From Cyprinodon diabolis (Eukaryota; Chordata; Actinopteri; Cyprinodontiformes; Cyprinodontidae), in assembly GCA_030533445.1 (NCBI GenBank), contig CM060081.1, forward strand, positions 34,174,111-34,238,110: a stretch of DNA of 64,000 bases. The letters are read 5' to 3'. Positions 11,970 through 23,754 of the stretch are shown piece by piece; position 1 is the stretch's first letter; each line of letters begins with the position of its first letter. Under the pieces are notes generated by a model. The model ran no database searches, had not been told where the DNA came from, and saw only the letters and a list, made by a program, of their open reading frames with translations. The translations under genes and the position numbers were made by a program.

Positions 11970-12600
11970 TGTCAGGAATCCAGTTTTTGTGGGTTGTTTC
12001 TGTGTTTCCTTTTCTCCTCCACCAGGTGGTGCCCCATCCTCATTGGGCCTCCCTGCACACCTGCAGCTTGTTGCCTCATTACATCTGGAGTGCTCTTAAG
12101 CTGCTGACTGCCACTACCTCTGGGCCAGAGTGTTTGCCAGTTTTGGGAAGTCAACCTGCAAACTGGATGTTTGGGACCTTCTCTCCTCTGGAAGGATCTT
12201 CTGAGAACCAAACTGAGCTGAGGATTCAAGTTTGTGGTTTGGATCAACCTTTCCCCCCAAGGATTGTCTGGGGCTTCTCTCTGAGCAGGGGATTAATCTC
12301 CAAAATAACCCGTTCAAGTACCGCAGGAAATCTAAGTGGCAGTCAGCTTCTCCGTTCACCAAGGAACAACCGCAGTCTGGGTAAACCCTGTCCGCCCACC
12401 GTCAAACAAGACAATCACTGGGACATCCCACAGAGACTGGATTCAATAAAGGACACCTTTTTCTGGAAACTTCCGGTTCTACAGTGTTCAGAGCAGCACT
12501 GCGCTCTTCTCGTTATTCTATATAAACCTGTTAGACTTTTCCCTGGTCTCTCTGTTTGGTCTTCTGCATTTTGGGTCAGATCTTTAGTTAAATCATGACA
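11970..12600 (+). mobile_element. Solo LTR, Gypsy-type (copy B)
   Basis: A 631-bp segment starting TGTCAGGAATCC and ending ATCATGACA, flanked by a perfect 5-bp duplication GAAAG (11965-11969 and 12601-12605). AATAAA (about 12448) precedes a 'ttttgggtcagatc' U5-like block. It is related to copies at 237 and 36157. The 211-codon ORF spanning it is accidental LTR sequence, not a gene. Confidence 0.8.
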
Positions 12601-12905
12601 GAAAGTTTAAGTAAACGCTTTTGAGAAAGCATGATGTTGATATTGCTTTTTAGTTGTGGGAGCATGAGATAGGGTAAGATGCTGAGCAGACACCAGGAAG
12701 GCTATATGGAAAACATCAAGGTTGCTCTAATTCTTGTATACATTTCATCTACTGTATGTTGTTATTTGGAAATGCTACATTAAGGAAAGCTGACAGTCTC
12801 TAAAAAAATATCATCTTTAAGGATCTATACAATGTAGCACTTATACTGTTTGTTCAGTAGTGCTAGCCATGCTTAGTGATAATCAGTGATGAAAATTAAA
12901 CTCAG

Positions 12906-13092
12906 GGTGTGCTTTGGTGGCGCAGTGGTTGGCGCACACGACTCAAGTATGGAGGTCTTAGTCCTCGCCGCGGGCGACCCGGGTTAAAATGCGGCCTGTG
13001 GTCCTTTCCCGCATGTCTCTCCCCTTCTCTCATTTCCTGTCAGCCTACTGTATATAAAAATGAGCCACTAGTGCCATAAAAACTCAAAAAAA
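12906..13092 (+). mobile_element. tRNA-derived SINE with perfect 15-bp target duplication
   Basis: The head contains a pol III A-box-like TGGCGCAGTGGTTGG and, about 60 nt later, a degenerate B box (CCGGGTTAAAATGC), as in tRNA-derived SINEs. The body ends in an A-rich tail. Flanking copies of GAAAATTAAACTCAG (12891-12905 and 13093-13107) are identical, so the boundaries are firm and the insertion fairly young. The B box has lost the GTTCGA core, so this copy may be poorly transcribed. Confidence 0.8.
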
Positions 13093-13107
13093 GAAAATTA
13101 AACTCAG

Positions 13108-15544
13108 CTTAAAAAAATCGGTTAATCGGTTTTGAAATTTCAGTAAAACCATTCAACTGTGCAGCTCTCTCACTTATGTATTGTTTAAAAACTTTTTTAT
13201 ATTTTTTTGTAAAAGATTTTTACAATCGATAAATGTATTGCCAGCATTAGACAGCTGAAAATACACATTCTTTAAATGTAGATGGAAAGAAAGATTTTTA
13301 TCCAAGTGTTGGTATAATACTGGCAACACCACTCTATAAACATGAAGAACATCCATACAGTACGTCATTCCACATATTACACTACTTGTATCAATTGAGA
13401 GGTGAACCCATTTCACCCATTGTCAAATTGTGTTTCCTGTATTTAAGTCTTCCAAATGTTTGCAACTGATTTATGTTTCACTGCCGTCATACTGCTATCC
13501 TTTGAGTCCCCCAAGTTGTTTTACCTGATCCATGTCAGTAGAGAAAATGCTGTTTCTGTGTACCACATGTCAATGGTAATGGGTGTAATTTTTCACCCAG
13601 CAAGGATAGAGAGATTGATGAGGGCTGATGGGAAAGGAAAGGTGTTCAACAAGAGAGGTTTTAAGCAAAATGAGATGAATTAAGACGAGAGAGGTGAGAG
13701 AAAATGTCGATATGCGCTCCCCCATTCACTCATCAGTCTTTCTTATTGTTCTCCTTAGCAGATTGCAAACCGAGTGTTTCAAAGAGACTGAATATAGTAT
13801 TTAAATGCTTTTTCTATTGGTGATAATGCTAAGAGGAGGACTGGCTTTAATGAGATTTTCTTTTTATGAATTGATTCAGCACACTAAGGCTGTCTAGAGT
13901 CCTGACCCCTCCTTGTAAGTGGTTTCCAGTAATCTTCACTTAAGAGTAAAAGACTTACCTTAAGGTAAAAAGTTTTTACTGCTCTATTGTCTCTACAGAT
14001 TACTTTAAGACTTCTTTGTAACCTGCTAATTTATTTTTTCCTCCAGAATAAAACACTTCACAAAGTTTACCAATCAGACACAGCTTTTTGCATGTACAGC
14101 AATGTACTTGTCTAGTGTCAGGTCTAAGCACCTAAAACATCATACATACATACATACATACATGGAAAGAAAAAGGGCACAGAGACAATTATTTTAGTTA
14201 CTCACGAGGAGAGTAGGAAGAGACTGCGGAGTTTACAAATCTCCACCCCACTCTGCAGTCTTCAGCTTTCTCCTTGCTATTAATTGAAGAAAGGGGATGT
14301 CCCTAATTACACAAGCTGAGGTTTAACTAAGGGAAAGGGAAACACAATGATCTTACTTTCAACCTCAGCACATAGGTTAAAACAAAGCATGTGGTTAGTT
14401 TACAATTGAATTGTTCCAAGAACACATGGTTAGAAGAAACATGTGATAGAGGATGTCAAGGCCTCTTTTATAACCCAACATCTGATAGAGGATGTTCAGG
14501 CCTCTTTCACAACCTGTCTGTTGCATGACCTTTATCTGGAACGATCTTAAGCAAAAGTTAATAAAAGATTAATTACACATTATACATCATAATAGTTCAT
14601 TAGTACACAACCCATGAAACACAAACGCAGTATAAATAAAATATTTCTAAAATCTGGACTTTATATCACACTACATGACATTAAACAAGTCAAGATCATG
14701 TTTTAATTTTCCAAGTTTACAAATGCAGCTGATTTGTAACATTTTAATAAAGAAAGTTGAAAACAGAGAAATACTGTATGTACTACTACTATATGCATCT
14801 TCTTCGTGCATCATTCTTTTAACATTCACACATGATAACAATCTCAACTATATGCCATTTATGGAAGGATAACATAATACTCCTTCAGATATGCACTCAC
14901 AGGTTCTCTAAATGTTTATCTTTTTCTATTGTTGAGAGAGATCAGATAGTAATTTGAGTCACTCGTTTTTGATACATTAAAGGACATAGGAGGCCTCTCC
15001 AAACAAGGTCTGTGGCATTGAACAAACAGAGGTGCGAACCCACATCATCCAAATAACACTTGACTCTAATATTGAGGTCTTGTCTAGTACTTATCAACAA
15101 TATATCTACTTTAAAAGTTTTTCAAGTTTTTTTCCTTTTAAAGTTTGTTAATGGAAAGTTTCAAATATAAAGAAAGGTTTCATAATTTGCACTTCTTTGA
15201 TTGATTCATGTAACCTGTAATATCAGACTTTCTTGTTCGAATTTCCACTATTTCAGATAGAAGATCTCTTGGTCATTACTGTAAAATAATGTATATGATC
15301 TATCAACATTATAATGAAATACCTTTTGGTTATGAAATAATTAAAAGTAAATATTCCTTCATGTGAATGAAAAGGTCAGGGGTCCAAAGGATTTTAAAGT
15401 CCTGAAAGTAAAGTTCGGAGGAGGGGGTGTAATTATTTGGATTTCTAAAACTGCTGTTTTTGAATTATCTCTTGTAGCCTTATAGTTTTATAGCTCTTGT
15501 GATCCATGATTAGGAATTACTTAAAATAATTGCTATGGTTTATC
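13108..15544. other. Intergenic stretch with minor repeats
   Basis: No gene recognised. It contains a (CATA)n run at about 14143-14162 and a 39-nt near-tandem duplication listed separately. ORFs at 13174-13416, 13456-13683 and 14675-14872 show no family features. Confidence 0.4.
14445..14516. repeat. Two-copy near-tandem repeat, about 39-nt period
   Basis: The block 'gatagaggatgt..aggcctctttt' at 14445-14477 recurs at 14484-14516 with a few substitutions. It may be part of an unrecognised element. Confidence 0.55.
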
Positions 15545-16060
15545 TTTACAAAGACCACAAAAATATTTCACCCAAATTTCAAGAATTTTACACATGTAGT
15601 ATATAGTTATGTGTTATATATTTTATATCTTATATATGTTATATAACCGCAAAGTAAACCTTACATGATCCACATTGATATCAATATGGCTTTTAAATAA
15701 ATACACAACTGTCAGGTTAATGTATTTTGAATTAATAAAGTAAACTTGATCGAAATGAATGATAATGAGAGAATTTATTTCACATACATAAAGTTTATTT
15801 GTTTTAATTGCATATGAATTAGGTTATCCTTATACTGTTCAAACAATAAACTGTAGGCATTTAGTATTCATTTCGAGAAAGTATACTTTATCAATACTAA
15901 ATTCATAAACCATATTATTATGAATTTCAAATAAATAAGCTTTATTTTATAAATTAATATGGATTATGTAAGGTTTATTTAATAGGTTTTTGGGAATTTG
16001 TTATGAAGTGAACTCACATAAATATTAAAAATTGGGTGAATTATTTCTGTGATTTTATGG
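15545..16060. mobile_element. Large imperfect fold-back (palindromic) element
   Basis: About 516 bp of AT-rich sequence whose halves are reverse complements. Matching pairs from outside in are: CACAAAAATATTTCACCCAA near 15556 with its complement near 16035-16055; GTAAACCTTACATGATCC near 15653 with its complement near 15955-15980; and AAACTTGATCGAAATGAAT near 15741 with its complement near 15870-15890. Spacing is symmetrical about roughly 15815. No ORF or clear target duplication is present. The form fits a MITE or fold-back element. Confidence 0.65.
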
Positions 16061-16079
16061 AAAAAATCCAAACTGTTGG

Positions 16080-17039
16080 CCTTTTATTATTGTCTTTCAA
16101 ACATATTTCTAGACTTTTCTTTATGAGTTTTTTAGATTTTTAAGGTATACCAAAGACACCACAGGAATTGTGTGCAGTATAATTTAAGTACCGCAGCAAC
16201 AGAACAAATACAGATCTTTAAACTCCCCTGAGATTTTTGTTATAATTTAAGAAAAATCCTGGACAAGAATTATGCAAAGCAGATGTTGACTGTAGTGTAC
16301 AACATCTGTGCGGAGAAATCCAACAAATGATCTCGTTTCAGTGTTTTAAAGTCAGCGAACATGTAAGAAAGTCTTAGTTAGACTGTTACCAGCGTCATTT
16401 GTAATTTCTCTGAGCAGAAGGCGAAGGCGAAAGTTGTTTTTAAAGCAGATGCATTTCAGCAAGTAACCATGTGTGACTGTGAGCAAGAAAAACATACCAA
16501 TCTGTTAAACTAAAAATAAGAAAAAAGCCACCAGTATTGACAAATTGTTTCAAACAGGTGCAAGATGCAGATTACATCTCAATTGGCACATGCATAGAGA
16601 TAAGAGACCCAGTGTTTTTAATATTGGGGGAATTTTATTTTGATTTTTTCTTTAAAGAAGGACAGTGGTGCATTTTTAAATCCCAACACTGTAAGCAGTC
16701 ATTGCACTTCTTGCCACCTTGCTTTCGGATGATAGTTCTAACTTTGTGTGCTCAATATCTGATCTGCGCCTGATATTTTATACAGAGACACGCAGCATAA
16801 CTAACGCAATATGCACAAGTTCAGACATCCCAAAATAAATATTCACCTAAGTAATAATAAAAGTGGAAAATTATGGTAAAAAGGAAACTTAAATATTGAG
16901 ACACTAATCATATCCTCTGATTTGTCAGTAAAGGCACTCCACAAATTGGTGACCTAAGAGTTGACGCATATGAGTTATTTTAAAAGATTCCTCAGGCCAA
17001 TATACAGAGCTTGACACCATCTATGCTACAAATGGGGCT
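16080..17039. other. Intergenic stretch, nothing recognised
   Basis: AT-rich sequence. The ORF at 16537-16773 has no recognisable domain and no splice-supported context. Confidence 0.4.
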
Positions 17040-17360
17040 CCAATCTTGAAATGTAAGTTGGGAGATGACGCACCATCATTGGCCAGGTCATGTGATCTGG
17101 GAGAACGTATCGCTTTATGGCCATAGGCTATTATTATATTGTCAGGGAGCTAAGGCCTTTGCTCTACTATTTTTCCACCTGCTAGACGACTGGTCATGGC
17201 TGAGGGAAGGAAAAGGTTTAAACCTTCTGATGAGGCTAAAAAGAGAAGCGTGAAAGGGTTTGTGCGCAAGGAAAAACAATGTTGATCTTGGAAAGGAGTT
17301 TGTTGATCGCTGCATGCTGAAAGAAGAAGACGTTTCTCTTCTCAACTGTATGATTAGACT
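17040..17360 (+). pseudogene. Possible decayed mobile-element ORF start
   Basis: After ATGGCTGAGGGAAGG (about 17197), a basic peptide begins MAEGRKRFKP. One frame further along gives LGKEFVDRCMLKEED, with stops between. The arrangement resembles short basic proteins encoded by repetitive teleost elements (MAEGRKR start, then a helix around GKEF). It is not intact. Identity is a guess from memory. Confidence 0.25.
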
Positions 17361-17425
17361 GGTAAGTTAAAACTTTGCTCCTAGTATACAGTCATATATC
17401 TTTGTTATTGTTGTTATTCTGATGT

Positions 17426-17960
17426 TGTCAGGGTGTTGTGCTGGTTTCTGTGCCAGTGCAGTCTTTGTTTTTCTCCTGTTAGCCATACACGGTTCTTTGG
17501 CTCCGAATCCCACTTTAGAACAACTTCTGCGCGTCACAGATCTCTGCTTAACTGATCAACCTCTGGTCCACTCTCCAGCCTCCCAGAGATTCAAGCCATC
17601 ATGCCACGCTCAGTTAGCACGACACCCAACTGACTGTAACTTGCCACCACCCCGCAGACTGATAGGCCGAGCCCTGCCTAATGACCGGCCTCCTCCCTCT
17701 TGGCAGCCACCTTTCCTGCTGCAAACTCCTGCATTTTCCAATCTACGGACCTCAGCAGCCTTGTTCACTCCCCCCCAGTGGATCGCTCACGTCTCATGCG
17801 GTAAGACTTTTAGTGATGTCATTCTCATCTCATTCTCCCTTCATTTCTAGACACCCTGAAGGAACCCCGAGGGTCCTCCTTGTTTTTTTCTTTTTAAATA
17901 AATGATCTTAAAGCTGCCCTACCTGTCTCCTCAGTGTGTTCTGAATGTTGGTCAGAAAAC
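17426..17960 (+). mobile_element. Possible LTR-like segment
   Basis: It starts TGTCAGGGTG, is pyrimidine-rich and unlike its surroundings in base composition, and has AATAAA near 17898 followed by a CT-rich stretch, like the U3-R-U5 order of the solo LTRs here. No TGACA end or target duplication could be fixed. ORFs at 17422-17850 and 17681-17905 are read as by-products. Confidence 0.3.
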
Positions 17961-18050
17961 AAGGGAGCAGGACAAATATTTAATAGAAGCAAATAGGGGC
18001 AGTTACAGGTCTAGCGCCCCTAGTGGCTAAAAGTCACACAGTGTGTCTTT

Positions 18051-19234
18051 AAAAAGAAGCCTTTAATCAAGAAAACAAAATTGTTAACATATTCTGGTAT
18101 TGTAAAGGCCGAAAAATAAAATATACAAAATTCATTCAACTGAAGAAAACCTTTTCTGTTTATTATTTTTTATTTTATTTTGGGAGCCAGAGCAGCCAAA
18201 CACTCTAAAGTCTTTTATTGTTTTTCTCTTCGGAAAAGATACATGCTTCAACGTCTAAACATATATAAAAAAATACCTCTCTTTGCCCAAAATTGTCTTT
18301 ACTGTGAAATTGTAGTATTTTGAGGTAATTATAAATGGGCATGGCCAAACTGCTATACAGCAACCTTTAAAAGGAGATATACCAAACTGTACATCACAGA
18401 GATATTACATTCGGTTTACACCTAGATCTCCTCAAATCATTAAAAATTCTCCTGACATCATACCCTAAAAACCTACAGGAAGTCAGCCATTTTGGTTCAA
18501 AGTTTGATTTTTGGCCATTTTCTTTTGTTATACAACTTTTTAAAAAACACCTAGGAATTTTAAGATATTGGCGTCCAAATCAGTTAGAAGGCAGTTAAAG
18601 CATGTGATATTAAATTTTAACAAAATCTTGGGATTTTGAGTATGTTGAAGGGATGGGGCCATGTCCTAGAAGCACTAAAACCATAAACCTCAAGCCAATT
18701 GATAGAGGATTATAAAACTCAGTACATGTCCACCAGTAACTGCAAAAAATATCTACAAAACAATGGTGCAAACCCCACACGAATTTACCTACCTTTAGGC
18801 CACGGAAAGTACTTTCCCTATATCTTTTCATTTCTATTCTTTCATATACATCACTTTGAATGTTCTTGCTACTGAAATGCGCTATATAAATAACCTTGCC
18901 TTGCCTTACACACCTATCATCAATGGAAGCCTCTCCCTTTACCCGAAATAGTTTACCTGGTCTAGAAAGCTCTTCATGATATTTGACATCATTGTCACAT
19001 CTCATGTCAAAAGCAATTGGAAATAGAGCTTTTAAAGCATTAAAAAATATCTCTACTGGAGAAGAACCTCTGTTAATAAAAGAGTGCAAAGAAATTTGCA
19101 AGGGGCTGGATACAACCTGAAACATAATGAAGTCAGACATGAAGTGTAAAAAATATTGTGCAACATGGCCTGTACCAAGAACTGCATTTGCTTCCAAAAC
19201 CAATTAAAGACAAAAAAAACGACTTTAGAGCAAT
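18051..19234. other. Intergenic stretch, no gene accepted
   Basis: A 197-codon minus-strand ORF (18610-19203) crosses a repeat-like block 'gaaatgcgctatataaataaccttgcc' near 18876-18903 and shows no domain. I regard it as fortuitous. Nothing else is recognised. Confidence 0.4.
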
Positions 19235-19246
19235 GTTACAAGGAGC

Positions 19247-19608
19247 AGGGCTGCTCAGTGGTGCAGTGGGTAGCACTGCTGCCTTGCAGCAGGAAAGTTA
19301 TGGGTTCTATTCCTGGCCCGGGGTCTTTCTTTTGTGCATGGAGATTCCATGTTCTCCCTGAGCATGCGTGAGTTCTCTCCAGGTACTCTGGCTTCCTTCT
19401 ACAGTCCAAAAACATGATTGTTAGGTTAATTGGCTTCTCTAAAGTTCCCTTAGGTGTGTGTGTGAATGGCTGTTTGTCTCTGTGCGATGGACTGGTGATC
19501 TGTCCAGGGTGTACCCTGCCTCTTGCCTGTAGACAGCTGGAGATAGGCATCAGCACCCCTCGTGACCCCACTTGGGATAAGCATGTAAGAAAATGGATGG
19601 ATGGATAG
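19247..19608 (+). mobile_element. Full-length composite SINE ending in (TGGA)n
   Basis: The tRNA-like head (TGGTGCAGTGGGTAGCACTG as A box, GGGTTCTATTCC as B box) is followed by a long conserved body ('catgttctccctgagcatgcg', 'ttaggttaattggcttctct', 'gacctgtccagggtg'-like) and a TGGATGGAT tail. Perfect 12-bp flanking repeats GTTACAAGGAGC (19235-19246 and 19609-19620) define it. A second copy is the SINE split at 23755-23960 and 30488-30615. The body resembles LINE-derived tails of teleost SINEs. Confidence 0.8.
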
Positions 19609-19814
19609 GTTACAAGGAGCTGCTTAATGTCTTGTAAGTAGGCTTTGTCGTATATAGAGGTACATATTTTCTTTTTTTAGGGCATTGCACAGTGGGTATG
19701 AGTGTAACATTTAAAGCCTGTCTTTAAAAATACAATGTCTATTCTTGCTGAACAAAATCTAAAGAAAATCCAACATAAGGTGTCCCAGAAAGCATCAGGG
19801 AAAATTTGTTCATA

Positions 19815-19990
19815 AGATTTTTTTTCTGCAAAAACAACTTGTGCTCACACAAAAACTCAAAACAATGGTCACAGAGAAGCATGGTGGTGGCAGTGTCATG
19901 CTTTTGCACTGTTTTTGACAACTGGAACTGGGGCTGTGGTCAAGTACAAGTGAATCATCATTTTCCTTAACATATCAGTCTTAGTACGAA
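19815..19990 (+). mobile_element. Decayed Tc1-like transposase fragment
   Basis: Translation gives TEKHGGGSVML followed, one frame over, by TGTGAVVKYK. This is the order found in the catalytic core of Tc1 transposases. Stops and shifts break it, and no terminal repeats are seen. Confidence 0.5.
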
Positions 19991-20044
19991 CTCTACAGGC
20001 TTTGAGAGCAAGTTAAAGATGAACAGGGAGTCAATCTTTCAGCA

Positions 20045-20088
20045 TTAACCCCCACCCCCCACCCCCCCCACACACACACACACACATA
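20045..20088. repeat. C-rich run joined to (CA)n
   Basis: A run of C with sparse A passes into about nine CA units. Simple sequence only. Confidence 0.8.
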
Positions 20089-20099
20089 GAATCTATACT

Positions 20100-21439
20100 T
20101 AAATCAACCGAAGCAAGGAATGGCTTCATGATTCCAGGCATAGTTGGCTAGTATTCCTGATAATATTCCAAAAATGTGTTCCAGGAAATTATTTATTATT
20201 TTCACAACTTCAGGTGGATTTATAGAAGGAATCAGGATAAGAGATGTTAGAATACAAATATGATGCTGGAATTCAGAAATAAGTTTCAACCATTATAATA
20301 AAATCATAAACGTAATTGGGGTAAAGTGATAATGATACAAATAAATAATACTATATAATAATAATAAAAATAAAATAATCTTGTAATCATGCAATAAAAC
20401 CAAAGACCACAGGAGGCTGTGGAAGATGGTTTGGAGACAATGGATACCTGAGGTAAATGCTACAGAGTTCTTATTATATAATATGTAAGCCTTGTCTTCA
20501 TAAGTTTATCTCTCTGTTAAGACACACTTTTGATGAAATTGGATCCAGTCCAGCTTCCTGTTGGTCTTTATCAGAACACGATACCTCACTTTACACTAAC
20601 CACTATAATCGATCCATAGAATTTCCTGCTTTATGGAGCCAAGGCGAAAGTTCAACTGCAGAAACTGATTACTTACCCTCATCTGCCTCTGACAAAAGCT
20701 AATCAGCTTTGAACCACACCTCCAGAAAAGCACAATCAGCATCCAGAGTTAATCTTAAAAAGTCTCCAATCCCCATCTCAGTCTGCTACCCACAGCCCAG
20801 TGGTTGTACTATGTCTGACTTGATTCAGATGACCCCGATTCAACCCACCTCCATTCCCTCCTCCACCATCATAGCTAAAGCTTTGTCAGAGTGTCAATCC
20901 TACCGAACTCTTACCCCATTCCCAGTCTCATCTCTACTGGTCTGATAGAAGACTGCCATGTTGAGCCTGGTTCTGCAAGAGGTTTCTTGCCAAAGGGGAG
21001 TTATTCCTCTCCACTGTCTCTTCATGCTTGCTCATCATGGACAAGCTGGTCTTTCATCTTCCAGTTCCCCTAGTGAAGCACTAGTATCAGGTCACACAGT
21101 CCACTGGATCTCTTTATACAGCTCAAGCACACCGTCTCGCCAACCAGCAGTCCATGAACTGACCGACTTTATCTATCTCCACTCCACCACCAGTTTCCGG
21201 CCTGGGGGGGAAACATCACTGTTCTTTACTCAGGTTCATGGATATCACACCAAATTCAGCACTAATGGTTCCTGTCAAGGTCTACGCGCCAAAGACTAAA
21301 GTAATTGAGTCAATAAAATTCTTCTAAATGTTTTTTCTTTCCATGTAAAAACAGAGCTTTGCATGTAAACAACTTCTAAATAGAGAATTGAAAGGTAACT
21401 TCTCTCCAACTGTATTCCCCCTAATAGTATTAAATCTGC
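20100..21439. other. Intergenic stretch with a repeat family A fragment
   Basis: A block at about 20950-21060 ('gttgagcctggttctgcaagag', then 'ctccactgtctcttcatgcttgctcatcatgg') matches repeat family A in the same orientation as the copy at 2596. The rest, including pyrimidine-rich ORFs at 20457-21299, shows no known domain. Confidence 0.4.
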
Positions 21440-21625
21440 CTTCTAGAGCTGCAGAGGAGTGCCCCCAGAGTTATAACATGGCACTAAGCTTGAATGTTTG
21501 AATAAGCTCAGACTTTGCAGATATGAGTTAGGGTGTACTCTTTTGACTTTTCTAATGCATCTCAGATTCAAACCTGGGTCGACTATAGAAGAGTCAACTA
21601 CTTTAACTACTCCACGATAGAGACT
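21440..21625 (-). mobile_element. Putative tRNA-derived SINE
   Basis: On the minus strand a tRNA-like head reads ATCGTGGAGTAGTTAAAG (A-box-like), then CTATAGTCGACCCAGGTTTGAATCT, whose GGTTTGAATC is a near-consensus B box. A tail follows toward 21440. Spacing between boxes fits a tRNA. Ends and target duplication were not resolved, and it differs from the SINE at 12906. Confidence 0.5.
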
Positions 21626-22179
21626 AAGTGCACGCATATTTAACATTTAAAAGATAATTATGAAGCAGCATCCAGCAGTTATTGATTTAAACAAAAACAC
21701 CATAGTGTGTGTAAATATTGACACCATTTCGCTAATAACTTCCTTTAAGTCTTTCTAATGTGTTCGCAATAACTTTGCAAACAGCTTGTCTATGATAAAT
21801 GAAAAAGGTTAAATGTGGAAACATATCACCACTTATAAAAAAGGGGAAAAAAACTCTAAATGAATCCAATCACACTCTCAGAAAAAAGAAGTTTGCACCT
21901 TTTGAATTTGCTTGCAAGTTCAGCTCCAGCATGTGTTTAACACATGCCTTAGGTGTATTAAAGCGAAGCAAAAAAACAGATTAAAAGTCAAGGTGAAGAG
22001 ACACAATCAGCTGATGCATTAATATTTTATTCCATCATCTTGTTGGAAAAAAACTTTACTTTACAGAAATGTTACCAACCAACAAAGCAGAGTTTATATT
22101 TGTGACCTGATTATTTGAGAAATAAAAATATATATATATACTTGAACACATTCTGCATAGAATAGTCTGAGAATTTTTT

Positions 22180-22460
22180 TCAAAGGGAAAATCCTTTAGC
22201 AGCATTATACATTAACTGGAGCATCATAAATTCTGCCAAATAGCCTAATATCATAATATTATAAAGGACGTCATATCTGAATGTAAGGGGAATAATGGCC
22301 TTTCCTCCCTCTGTATGCAGGTCTTGATGAAAACCTAATTTTATTGCCACAATCATAATGGAATTATCTCCAGGTGTGAGGAGGGCATTTAATGAAATCA
22401 TTACAAAGGATTACTTGCTCTTTTTCATGGTCTTATTAAAAGAGCCTTTGTGATTGGAGG
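22180..22460. other. Candidate conserved non-coding block
   Basis: About 280 bp of balanced composition, free of simple repeats and transposon motifs. It contains homeodomain-like words (TTTAATGAAATCATTA, CACAATCATAATGG). It merely looks unlike neighbouring neutral sequence; conservation cannot be judged from one genome. Confidence 0.2.
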
Positions 22461-23754
22461 CAGAGTGTGAGAGGCTGGATTTTTTTTTTTTCCCCTACTC
22501 TCCACTCTAACTGATTGCATGTTTGTCAGGCTTGCGGCTGCACAATTTGTGGCATGAAGGTCTGCAGGGAGTCATAAGATCTGATTGGGAATATTGGGGG
22601 GAAAAGAAAAATGAAAGGAAAAAAAAAGTCAGTTGAATTGATGTTTGAACACGGGGCTCTAATTTTCTAATTATCATCTCTTCAAAGGATACTTTTTCTA
22701 CTAAATGTTTATCTTTGGTCCATGATTCTGCTCTTTCGGACAATAGACTTTTTTCTCCTCTTGTGTCCCCCCTCGTCTCCTTCTATCTGTTCTACTTCAT
22801 CTTCCTCTCTGTGACCTTCTTCATAGTTTTCTTCCTCATTTTTCTCTATCCAGCTCTTCAAGCTCATCTACTTTTTATTAACAGCCATGTTCCTTCATCC
22901 CTCTCCGTATTGAACTGTGTTTAACCTCCTCTGTAAATCCTTTTCCTACTTTGCCGGTGGGGAAGAGACGTTCACTATGGATGTTAAGTTTAATGAGCAG
23001 CACAGCCACATTGCTGTAGCATTGTCGACCATAATTCTTTTTGATTGAATCTTCAATTGTAAAATCAATGTCTTCTTACCCCTTTGCTCACTCCTAGTTG
23101 ATATTTCTTTATATGACAAAGCAACTTTGTTTCTCCCCTCATAAACTCTTGTTGGCCTGAAGATCTGACATACATCAGTGTTTGATGGTGAATCTATCCT
23201 CATTTTGGTCATCATTGCTGCTTCTGTCAAACCCAATAAATGTCCACGTTATTAATCCCAATGGGGAAATATGATTGCTGCTTTTTATTACTGAACACAA
23301 GAAGGGCGTTGTGCAGTATTCACATCACAGTTACTTTAGCTTTCTTTCAACATCCTTCAAAAACACTTTCAGGCCTAAGAGACCTGCTTCCTGTCTTTGT
23401 TTTGTTACAAATAAGGGCAGAATAGCAGCCACGGGTAATTCTCTGTTATGGTACAGAAAGTAGTCCCACAGAGTCGATAATTAGGTGTGAAAAGCAGATT
23501 GACATGAGCAGCTCTCGTTTAAGCTGCCGTCAAGCTGTTTCCTTCCTTTTTCCTATATGCTTCCATATTTAAAACATGTATGACACTGATCCAAATGTCA
23601 GAAAAAGAAGTGGATTTGAAATAACATTAAGTCCTGCCATGTCTTTGAAGTACAGCTATATACAATGAGAAGTTATGTGTTTTAATGAGGCCTCGTTGTT
23701 TAATTGAAATTGCCTTTTAAAGATAACAAACATTATTTTATTTTACTCATTTAA
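22461..23754. other. Intergenic stretch, nothing recognised
   Basis: A pyrimidine-rich stretch at about 22740-22870 explains the ORFs there. I see no exon or repeat with ends. Confidence 0.4.

Noticed and set aside
11963..12598. 211-codon plus-strand ORF
   Set aside because: It coincides with a solo LTR bounded by a 5-bp duplication and has related non-coding copies at 237 and 36157.
17422..17850. 142-codon ORF with a signal-peptide-like start
   Set aside because: Pyrimidine-rich, LTR-like sequence with an overlapping open frame; the hydrophobic start is a composition effect.
18610..19203. 197-codon minus-strand ORF
   Set aside because: It spans a repeat-like block (18876-18903), has no domain and no splice context, so it is best explained as chance.
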